64,000 nucleotides of DNA from Romanomermis culicivorax (Eukaryota; Nematoda; Enoplea; Mermithida; Mermithidae), in NCBI GenBank assembly GCA_963922205.1, contig CAWUHX010000165.1:310001-374000 (forward strand). The letters run 5' to 3'. Under the pieces are notes generated by a model. The model worked only from the letters and a program-made list of their open reading frames with translations, searched no databases and was not told where the DNA came from. A program made the position numbers and the translations under genes. Shown here piece by piece: positions 27,401 through 39,400 of this stretch. Position 1 is the first letter of the stretch. Every line of letters starts with the position of its first letter.

Positions 27401-30400
27401 ATTTAGAGGGACAAAGTTTTTAATAACCTTACACTAATGAAGAAAGCAGACAGATTGTCAAGGATCTTCATTTTAATTCGACTGATAAGTGAAGTGTGAA
27501 AAAACATCAATCAGAAATTTAATGTTTTTGTTCGAAAAAAAATTTCTCTGGCTCACGTACTTTATACTCTTGAGGAACATCCGAAGCCAAAATATCGCTA
27601 TTCAGCCGCGCAGATAGAATATAATCGACGTGAGCAATCCATGACTGACAATTTAGAAGTTGTTGTTCGAATTCTTGAGATTCGTGGACTCCAGATTCTA
27701 AGAACAATTGTCTTTCTTTTGCCTTAAAATATAGTGCAGTTTCATTCATATGTACTGAAGAGAAGCAACATGCAAGGGCCGAGTGGAGTTTTCGAAAGCA
27801 TCAACTTTAAACCAAATTCTCCAGCGAGCTTTGGATGACTCTAAGTTCCGACTAAATTTTCAGCTATAATCGACTGGATACCCCTGACTTAAAATTTCAT
27901 CATTTGTCGAAACGATCATTACGTGACGATTTTCATTCTGCACTATACAACGTGATACTCAGGAAAGAGTAGTTTTGGGTCACTCCATGTCAAGTGTCCT
28001 GGAGGCCCACCCTCGAGTATCTCAGATGTCGTTCGAATTTTTTTCGGGTATATACATGTGCAACGGCGGTATGCAAAATTTCAGCCCGATTTGTCAATTA
28101 TTCAAGGAGGTTGGGTACTTTTGTAGACCCATACTCGGTTGGAAGAGCTATACGTGCAAAAATCTGGTCAACGTTGACAAGCGCTCGTGCAACAACCAAC
28201 TTATCAATTAGTTTGAAATTTTTTGTACAAGCACAACTCCCGACTCTGAACACAGCTACACTATGCAAATCGCGTGGAAAATTCCGGCCTTTAGATTATT
28301 TGGAGTGAAAGTGGCACACAGAATTTGCCGCTTAAAATTTGAATCAAACTTTAGCTATTAGCTCAAAGACAAAAGAAGCTAACGTCCTGATTTTTTAGAA
28401 GAAAAGGCATCCCCGATTTTTTTAGAAGAAACATTTTTATGCTGAAACATGCATCACGCGCATAGTAAAACATTGGGTTCTTTAGAGGCAGATAAAAACC
28501 TTGTATGGAGAAAAACCACTTTACTTCAACAGGATTCCTGAAGTAAAAATGTGCTCTTATCAATGGTGGTAAAAATGAAAAGATCGAAGATGGGCCCAAT
28601 AGGAAAATTTGGCTTCAAAAAATAGCATAAATTTGCATTTTTTACCAAGCTCTTCGCATTAAGTCAAATAACTTTTGATGTACTAGTTCAAAAATTATGA
28701 TACTCTCAAGTATCATGATACTCTGGCGCTGGCCCCAATCTTGTTCTAAAAAATAAGGGCATTAGATATTTTTGTTTTTGAGCTATATATAGCTAGTTTG
28801 ATTTGAATTCTCCGCGGCAAATTGTGTGTGGCACTTTCAACCCAAATAATCCAAAGCCTGGAATTTTCCGCCCGATTTGCATAGTGAAGCTGTTTAGAGT
28901 CGGAAGTTGTGCTTGTACAAAAAATTTCAAACCAATTGATAAGTTAATTATTGCCCAAACACGTGTCAAAGTTGACCAGATTTTTGCGCGTGGAGTTCTT
29001 CCAACCGAGTATGGATCTACAAAAGGTACCCTAGCTGCTCGAATACTTGACAAATCGAGCTGAAATTTTGCATAACATCCTAGCGCATGTATATGTACAC
29101 CCACAAAAATAACAAAATCTGAGAAAGTCGAGCGTGGACCATTTCTGATATCAGAACAGTTGACGTGGAATGACCCTTTTGAAAACTTTTTCAAACTCAT
29201 CTCATATTCAGCATTTTAGGTGTAAGTCAACGGCACAGGTGTTTATGCACCGGGATATCATTAAAGAACATTCAGCTGAAACTGCAACATTAAATCAAAC
29301 TGTCATACTGGAATCAGAAGCTGATCTCTTCGCGTGTTATATTTGACCAGCTCATTTTTGACAGCCGTAGTCAACATATTGCTCGTGATTAAATCATCCG
29401 CGATCTGCGTCAGTTTTTCATGACCGCCAGCTCCTTCCATGAGCATTTCAAGCGTCTGAAACAAACCCAGCAGCTCCAAAAATAATGCCAATAAAATTTT
29501 TAAACAACAATTAATGACGCGCCAAAAAGCTTCAAGCAGAATTTCTCGAATTTTATTCCTTACGTCTAGCTGCTCGGAATATTCTTCTGCGTCGGAAGCT
29601 GATTTCATGGGTTCATTCAGTTTTTTTTCCAGTTGATCCTGACATATTTTTTCGGCAGCCAGCAATTCTAGATAAAAAGACGTCATATATTTTCTAATAT
29701 TCAAATCAATTGGGAAATTCATCATAAAACTTTGAATATGTACTCGTACACTTTTAGCTATTTCAAAGATATCATTTTCAAAATTTTCCCACATATCTAA
29801 GATCATGTTTTCGTACTGATAACGTCATTAGGTACGTAAACGTTTTGATCCATCTGAATCCAGAATCAGATTACCGCCTCTCACATTAAAAATTCAGTGG
29901 GTTATTCGATCATTTTGATGAAAAAGTATTCAATTTCGGTAGATCTAAAGGGAGAAAACTATTCTAGCGGAAACCTCAATATAGTGATTCGAATCTGTTT
30001 ATACTATATTTTAAAACAGAATTTTCTTTTTTCAGCAACTTACCCTGTAATTCTCTCCAATGTTCGAACGAATCGGTTAAATGCTTCAATTTATCATGCA
30101 CATGTTGACATATGACGCTCCACTGATTACGTGTAGAGTTGAGTTGCACTTGTAATTGTTGGGCCATTTCGGGCGAACTTTCCAAAGACCCAACCATCTC
30201 TTCACCCAGGCAAACGGCCGCTTCTACAGTGTTGGAACGGCTTTCAAGCTCATCTTTTAATTGCTTAAATTGATTAAAATTGGATGGGAAAAATCACACA
30301 GATTAGACGAGTTTGGCACGTCAGGGTATTTTAGCACAAATCCAATTAGCACAGCCGCCAGCCTTCCTTAATTTGTATTGCTTTTTTAGCCCGACTAAAA

Positions 30401-33400
30401 TTTTCATTATCCAGGCCCAACTTTATTAGCGCCGCGCTAAAAAATTTGTTTTGAAGAGGGAAAAACTAGTGCGGAGTGATTCTTGAAGTACTCAATTCGT
30501 TAGATCAGCCGAAATTCAAAATCAAAACAGAAAGAACATTTACTGTACATTTTATTACTTTATGTTTTTTAATCAATAATTGTAAATCTTTGCCCGTTGC
30601 GGGAGCGACCGGACTGTTCAATTCTTCTTCAACCGAGGTTAGCCACGTAGTCAATTGTTGAATATCATCAAATATCTTTTGACTTCTTGTGTGAACATCG
30701 TGAAGCCTAAGAAATAAGGCAAGACTTCCTTTCCTACATATTTGCTACAGAAAAATATTTAGAGATTTTTTCAGTTTACCCATCGTGTTTAGCTTTAGTC
30801 AAGCGAATAACATCCGTCCAACGTTTATCCAAGTCATCCATACGATTTTTGAGATAATCTTTCATTTCCGGCGTGCACTGTGGAGCCAAATCTCCAACAG
30901 CAGATTCGACTTGCTGCATTTTTGGCTTCAATGTTTCAATATCGGCACTAAGACCCTTCGAGAGTAAGAAAAATAGGAAGAAATGAACTATAATTTACCT
31001 ACATGCAATAGGCCATAAAAGCAAATAATGATAGGACACGAAAGAGTTTACTTGACTTTGCTCTAACTGTGCTTTCAACGTTTCTAAATTTCCGACAGCT
31101 GGTTGCTCAGCGTGGACAAAATCCGTGACTTGATCAATCCATTTGTCTAGGTCAGCCACTTTTAAATTCCATTCGTTCAATTTAGCGTAGCCATTTTCTA
31201 ATCTAGTCAACTGACTATTCAAAACTCTTTCTATATCGGACCAGCTGCAAAATTGGATACAGATTTTCAAATTCTTCATTGAATTCTATTATATCAGCGT
31301 TGATACTGATATGCAGTTCACGAACTGCGCGACTCGATCTGATACATACTGTCGGAGTACTAGACTATGACTTACCGAGGAGTCAAATTAACCAACTGAA
31401 CGGATAGAGCTTCAAAGCCGATAGCTTTTTCGGCTACTATCTCTTCTGCTGTCGAACAGATGAAATTCAAAGTATCACGCTGAACCAACAATTGATTTTG
31501 GAGTTCCTAAATCAAGGAGAATTGACTTTTGAAGGTTGCATTTCGAGAAAAACTGATTAATAGAGAAAATTTTAGGAATATTTTTTCTGATAATATTTTA
31601 AAGTTTAGTGAACACGTGTTTCTGTATGCTATATGGTTAAAATGGTCGTCAAAGAGCAGTTGAAAGGACTAGAAAACCCCTTTTCATTCTTTCGTATATT
31701 TTTGGCTCTAGTTGAAATAAAGTGAGATTACAATTACATGGAAAATGAACGATTCGTAGAGCCTAGATGCAGGAAGTTCGACTGAGCTGTAAATTCTAGC
31801 AGAGTTAATCGAAAAAATCGTGACCAGAATGCAGAAAAGAACCAGCAAGAGTTATTCTGTTAGCCACCGTACGGTTTAAAGACAAAAGACACTCGTAATT
31901 TTTAAATTACTTTCAAACGTTCGATTTTCATTTTGGTTATTTCGAAGCTATCGATTGAATCTAAATCTTGAGTGGCTATGATGTCTTCAGCTGTGTCTAG
32001 CCAACTGTTCAATGAAGTCAGAGCATCTTCGATGTTAGGAGATCTGGATTTACTCAGCGATGACGAAAGGCTTTCCAATGAACCGCCTGGTGAATAATAA
32101 ATGGACGAGTACATCATGAAGAATAAAAATTTTTAGTGACAAAAAAGAGAAGATTGTTGCGACCTTTGAACTGAGATTTGTCTACCATTACTTACTTATT
32201 CGTTCAACGACTAATGCCCACTTCTCCGTAAATCTGTCGAACTTCTTTTGAAGAGTACGCAAATCTTCGTCATCTTGATTTCCAACCTCTAGCAATCCCG
32301 TCAATTTGACGTGCATCGACTCTACTTGAGGTTCCTTTTGTTTCACGAGTTCGAGTTTATTCTACGGAAAACCATTTGAAAAATATATAAGTAAGCTTTT
32401 TTACAATTAAATAAAAATACATATACGAAATTTCTGACGGTACGAAGTTTAAGGCAATTCTTTTCGAAATAAGACAAGTGTTCGCAATGCATTTTCGAAT
32501 CACCGAACTTATACACTCTAAATATTCTAATTTTCTGAACATACTTGACACTCGATCAAATCGGCCTGAGTTTTATTAAGATCTCCAGTCAGCGCATAGA
32601 CTTGAAATTTTTCGATCCAGTTGTGCAGAGCGCTGACATACTAAAAAAAGGAAGCTTACGACATCTGCTTAAGTTAGGACATGAGGTTCGGTATCATTCT
32701 GGTGTTGAAGTGCAATTTTGACAGCCCAAGTAAAAAAATTATGTATGGTCTACAACAGACATGCACGGCTAAAATTTTCCAAGGAGAGAGTCCTCGGACT
32801 TTTCCTCGAAGGGGATGGGGGATGAATGAGCAAAAAACAAAGACAACTCTGCATTGTTATCGTACATAATATTACGAATAATCAAAAAAGTTTTGGAAGT
32901 ATCTGACGATTTTTCGGACGTCGGGCCAGAGGGCTAACAGGGGCTTCAGGTGGGAGGGTTTACCACCCCACCCACACTGTGAGCATGTATGGTCGGTCAC
33001 AGCGTGAACAAATTGACAAATAAGGAAATTTTGATATTCAGAAAATAGCATGAACGAACCCTTCTTGTTGGCTTTAAAAGCACTTGAAAAATTATAAAGC
33101 TTTAATGAAAATATGGCTTTTAACAGATAGATCCCTTTTTTCTACATTCCACTGCTGTAAGTCTTAGGAATTGTTCTTCTGCGTTCAGTTACATACTTCG
33201 TCCATTTTATCCAAATCCGTGTTGAAACGTTCAATATCTTGGCAAATTTGCATTTTTTGTTTCCGTTCAGTCAGTATTAGACGAAGATCTCGCCATCGAC
33301 TACTTACGTCGTGCAGTTTTGATTCTACTTCTTCCGCTGAGTTGCCATCTAGAAAAAGTCCAAAATTGCAAGATCTTATGACAACGATTATCACATATGA

Positions 33401-36400
33401 AGCAGGCATCTTCAGAAGCATGAATGAATCTATATTGTCGTCGTCATTGGGTTTCAACCACATATGCACATGCGGTCGGTTTGTTGAGGTGACGCCAGTA
33501 GATATCGGATAATCAGATTTGTCTTACAATACAGCTAGAGAAATCTTTCAAAATTCTCTGATGAAATCATAGCCTTAGCAGAATTATACCGCTCATTCGA
33601 TTTTTAACCGAGATAAAATTCTTAGTTTAATTTCTTTTAAGTTAAAATGCGCTTGCCTAATCGCGATGAGAACCTAGTTCCGTAAATTGGTCGGTAGAAT
33701 CGTCATCTGGTCACAATGGGAATGACCGGAAACAACAGAAAAAGTTATCGTGCATTGAGCTGTAAGCCAAGGTGCACGTACATAGAAGGGGTGGAAAAAT
33801 GCGTATGGCGCATAAGCGCTACCCAATGCACGTGCGCCACCATAGTCAGAAGCGATATCACAAAAAAGGCATGAGGCCGTGTATGTTTGGTTGTTGCACA
33901 ATCGTTAGGGTAGATACTGTGCATATTATAGGGACATTGGCAATCAATAGTTGCATACATGCACACGGTCAGGGATCCCAGGGTATAGAAAATGACAAAA
34001 ATTGGTCCTTTAGTAATTAAAACTGATTTCTAAATCCAGAAATCAGGTGGTAGTAATTTTTTTACTTTAAAACAAGACTTTATTGCCTTTTGTATCAATA
34101 ATTACCCAGCAAGGTTGTTTGCTGACATTAATCATAAATTGTGTCTTAAATTGGTATTTTTTGTAATCTAACCTTTTCAAAATGTTTGTTGCATTTTACT
34201 TTGCCAAATTTTTGGCCTATAGTAAACTCCTGCCAAATTTTTGGCCAATAGTAAACTTCTGCCAAATTTTTTATGGTAGGGTAAATCCATACCCTGTCCA
34301 TATCCTGTGTGCATGTATAAGTGGTTGCAAGTTTTTTGTGGTAACAGGTTGTTAATTACAAATAACAATCTGTTTATTGGATAACTCCATTATTGACAAA
34401 TCGATATTCTCACTGAACGTCATAAGTGTCAGTCAGTAGAAATAACTGAACATCATGTTGGTATCCTAAATAAACTGTACTTTTACAAAATTAGGAAACA
34501 AATTTGCTACCCAACGATTTTGGGATTTATCCCCAGCCTGAAACTGGTACCATGCACATGTATGTAACCACTGGTTAGCTATATTAGAGTAACATGAAAA
34601 ATTTTGGATTAAACTTCTCATTTTCAATCTAAAAATTACATTAGTTTCAGGAACCAAAGTTTCAGTTATGATCAATATGCGAAATATTTTTCAAAGAAGA
34701 TAAGTGCATGATTTTCCGATTTTCACTTGTTCTTCTTAACAGATAATTGTTGGGGCTTCAACCTGAAATGAGTGCTAAAAATGATTAGGAAGTACATATT
34801 ATAGTTTCACCAGCCTTTTGATATTCGTGGACCTGATTATAGCGGAAAAAATATTTTTCCTATGATTACTCAGCAACTTGATAGAAATCAGACAAAAGAT
34901 TTTTATTTATTTACACTCATGTCAGGATATGATCTGCTTCTTTGTGTCCCATCGTTCATAGGACATACAATTAAGGTAAAAAACTTGTCAAGATCCTACC
35001 CTATATTCAGCACACAAAATAATACATGACACTTTTTCCTACTTGGTAGCGCCTCTGACTATAGTAGCGCTCGTGCACAAGGTAGCGCTCGTGCATGCTG
35101 AAAGCGGCCACAGAAGCCACCTCAACTACGAACTGTTGCAATTGAGAGCGCCTTTCCCGTTGCTCGGTTGACTTAGTTGGTTAAAGCGTGCAGACGGTAG
35201 CCGCGAGGTTCCGTGTTTCAGTTCCGGACCGAGTCGAACTTTTACTGAAGCCCCGAGAACGAGAATAGTTCGCCTCAACATGAATGAGGTAGGCATCATG
35301 CAATAACCGCTGCCTATTAACATGCACGAGATAGCCTCGTGCAAATGGCTGCTGCAACCGCGCTGCTGCAACCCAATCAGCAAATACTATCAGCCCAAGG
35401 TTCGATTACCCTTAATTACACCTCAATAAAGTGTTCACCTACACGAGCAGACATGTAACAGGGATAGACAGGGGAACTTCCCAGCGTTTTTCATACGAGA
35501 CTCTACATGTATAAATATCGGCTAAAAAATCTTTGTAAAGAGAAAATTTTCTGCCCTAAAAAATTAAATTTTTTTGCATGTTTATGCAAAAATTAGTAAT
35601 ATTTTGTTGCACTTGAACCTGTGTTTTTCATAGCAGAAAAGTTACGGTATTGAAAGTGAAATTTCTTTCCTTAGTATAAAAGCTTCTAGCGTAAAACACA
35701 AGAGAACTTCCGATTCCTGCTGTTTTCACACTTGAACATAGATTTTCTCTTCAAAATCAAGATCAAAATTGGCCATAATTATTAATAAAACATACTGTTT
35801 CAATAGATAGCGAAAAAATTGTCTGGGGAACTATTTTTAAAACTCGCTCGGATGAACCAATCTAAATAATTATAAAACGCAACCCGCGCCAAGCGCAGGG
35901 AAATTTTTTGGCGTTTTCCACTTTTGGAGTTTGAAAAAGCGTTTTTGTTGGTCAGAGAATTTCGGAAAAATCTTTATGCGAAGCCTAAAATGTTTATCTC
36001 GGATAAAAAACACACTGAGCCTGTCCAAATTTTGGACCCCAACTATCCCTCGAGCGGCTCGGATATAGAAAAATATTTGAATACGCAGATTTTGGACAAA
36101 TTTTCAACTCGTTGGACCCATTGGAACGCCAGCCTTGCTACCTTGGCAAGCCAGCCTTGCCATACATGTAACAGAGCCCCGAGGTCCGGAGGGGGGGGGG
36201 GTTTGTCGGACGACTTTTTTGGGCCAGGGGTCAGTAATTCCCAAAATTTTGGGGGGAGGGGTCTCAAGAAAAAAAAATCAATTTTTTTCACGAAATTGGT
36301 CCGAAAAATAGTTCAAAAAATAGTAATTTGTTTCTAAAAAGATCGAAAAAATGTATTCATGGCGCGAAGCGCCCAGAAAATTCACATTTCCGACCATTTT

Positions 36401-39400
36401 TTGTTCGAAAATTGACATTTTTCATCAAAAAATTAACATTTTTCAGTATTTTTCCGACCAAAAGTATGGGGGTTCCTACGGCTACCATATGGCTAGCCAT
36501 AGGATTGAAAAATCCTGGGGGGCGGTCGCCCAATGGCTAGCCATATGGTCCACGACTTCTGGGGGGGGGGTTCCCATAGCACTTCCCCCCAATTACATGT
36601 ATGAGCCTTGCCGAGATGATTGGGTAGCAGATCCGCTACCTAGTGCACGACCGCTACCTAGTGCACATCCGCTACCAGAGAGCAAAAAATGTGAAAAAGG
36701 CTTAGCTATTATTTTCATAAGGGCTTTCCTAAGAGAAAAGAATAAAAGAAAATGGAATACGGTAGGCGTCCTACATAGTGAAAAATATTTTGTTTGCCAC
36801 TTTTATAGAACCGCAAGAATGGTTAGAAAAACGTAATAGGTACTAGAAGAGTCTACCGAGAGTCGCTAATGCGTAAAGATAAGTGATACAATCATGAACC
36901 GGTCTATAGGTTTTAAGGATTAAATTTATCATTTTCACGACACATGCGTCATCTGATTGGTAAAAATCGTAATTGACGTTATTCGATGCAAAGAGTAATT
37001 GTAACGTGTTACCTATATACCTCAGCAGAAAGTAGCGGATGTGCACTAGGTAGCGGATCTGACTATGGTAGCAGATATGCACTAGGTAGCGGATCTGACT
37101 ATGGTAGCAGATGTGCACTAGGTAGCGGTTGTGCAGGGTCGGTGCCAGATCCGCGATGGCGCATGTTTCGTGAAAATTCAAAATTTCATTCGTTAAAAAT
37201 TGGGAAATATGCGGTTGCAACCGATGCGACTCAAAATTTTCAATTTGCCCCGTATTTTCAGAAGTAAATGCAAGAAATTGTGTTCTGCCAAATGCGTGCC
37301 ACGAACCCCGGTGAGATGCAGTGGTTTGTTGTTCTAAACCCAGGGTTAACCCAATAATTTTCGACAGAAATGGGATAATTGCCATGGATCCAAGTTTGCT
37401 GAAAATATTCAGTCCTTGGTCTACTCGGGAGGCATATTCAACAATAGTTTTTTTTTTAATTTTGAACTCAAAATGATGATAAAATATTTGAAAATAATTT
37501 TAAAAAGTATTTGAAAAAAATTAAAAAACAAAACAAAAACGATATTTTCATCACCCGGATTGGTACAGGTAAAGAATGAAAAACGTCCGTCCAGACTGAT
37601 TGTTCTGTCACTCGAGGTGCTTGTGTGGTCACTTTGTTATGTAAATAAGAATTTTTCACGCATTAGAATTTGGCTGCGTGGACATTTTTATGATTTTATT
37701 ACGTATCTTTACTCATTAGTGACTTATTTTTAGGTAGACTCCCTGTAGTATTACGTTTTTTAACCATTCTTGCGGTTCCATAAAAGTGGCAAACAAAATA
37801 TTTTTTACCACGCATAACGCCTACCGTATTCTATTTTCTTTTATTCTTTTGTCTTCGGAAAACCCTTATGAAAACAACAGCAAAACCTTTTTCACATTTT
37901 TTGCTGTCTAGTAGCGGATCTGACTATGGTAGCGGACGTGCACTAGTGGTCGTGCACTAGGTAGCGGATGTGCACTAGGTAGCGGATGTGCAGTAGGTAG
38001 CGGATCTGCTACCCAATCGGTTGTGCACTAGGTAGCGGACGTGCAGTAGGTAGCAGATCTGGTACCGACCCTGCCGAGATATTGCATGTATACATACATT
38101 CATTGGGACATTGGGAAATCCCGCAACCCAAATTTTGATTTCTCCGCCCAAGCAACCAAACTCTTTTGTTCCAAGTGAGACGAATGTCGAAAAATTTCCA
38201 TCTCATAGGACTTTCTTCCCATATGAGATCCGATACTTCTCGACTCAATCGAGAGGCTCCTGAAGTGGCACCTTATCCACAACTTGCGCTCATCAAAAAC
38301 TAAAAGCATCATGCATTGCTCACCAATGCGCAGTCGTTCGGCAACATCATGACCCTTCGTATGCAAATTTTCCAGATCAGGTTCGTGATTGTTTATGTCG
38401 CTTTCGATTTCCTGAAATGAACACATTTGTTTCTATGAAGATTGAATGTGTGAACTTTTCAAAAAATTAAAATTTAAATTTAAAAACTATTTGAATGAAA
38501 AAGACATTACGTGCGGGATAGTTTTTTTAAGTTTAAAGATTTCTTAGAGAAACGCAAAGAAGGTCGGCAAGTGGAAGATGCGAAAAATAACGAATTGAAT
38601 TGGTTACACTAAACTTTTGTTCTTGAAACAGGGTGTCTTTTTAATTCGCTATTTTTACAACTCGTACTCTCTTTCTACCGTATCTATCCAAAAAAGAAAT
38701 TAATTGCCGGTCAGACCGGTCGGCGCCAATGCACGCCTAATTAATGTTGTAACTTAATAACTTATATGGGTTTTGGGCTAACATTCAATAAAATGGAAGA
38801 CAACAGAACTTGGCCAGACTGCGCGGCGGCCAGAGATGAAAAGCAACGATCACTCATTAAGAGTTTGGATAATCGAAAGCTTATGCGCTGGCATACTGTG
38901 CTTTCTACAGTAAATGAATGACCAATGGTCATTCTTTCTCCCATTAAACCGTTAACATGATACAAAGTACATAGTGAGGGGATTTGCGTCAATAAAAAAA
39001 TCCCATAAAGTTAAGTGGACAAACGAACGTGTCGTGTGTGTCCTATATGAGCAAATCTGCACGACAAGATTTAAAGGTGATGCGAATACTCCTGGGGGTC
39101 AAACGTAATAATTTATTTCGAGGAAAAGCTCTGCTCACGGGTGGCCTTAATTTTTGCGTCTTTCGCCGCGCATTATTTCTGCATAAATTTCAGGGGGAGC
39201 TCATTTCACGTTAAAATGGATTATTACGACTTGTGTTGCCTTTCGAGCGAGGGATTGCAAATTTTCGACGATTATTGTACTAGCTGCAACAAAGCAAATA
39301 AAAGTAAGCTACAGTTGAAGCGATAGCTCAAAACTAATCAGTAAGGCAGGGATGAAGGACATGCAGATTCAGAAAAGCATGGACATGAGGTCAGATTATA

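Larger units (their letters stand above)
33349..38323 (-). other. Dystrophin intron 18 (5.0 kb)
   Basis: Holds a B-type MITE (33954-34319), a tRNA-like sequence (35162-35234), a family A MITE (36161-36603) and a tandem-repeat fold-back (36612-38075). Exons on both sides join in phase with no gap in the repeat. Confidence 0.7.

Noticed and set aside
36843..37385. 180-codon minus-strand frame in the fold-back element
   Set aside because: Not accepted as a gene: part of it reads the 18-bp tandem repeat (RYLVHICYHSQI repeats) and no transposase motif is visible.
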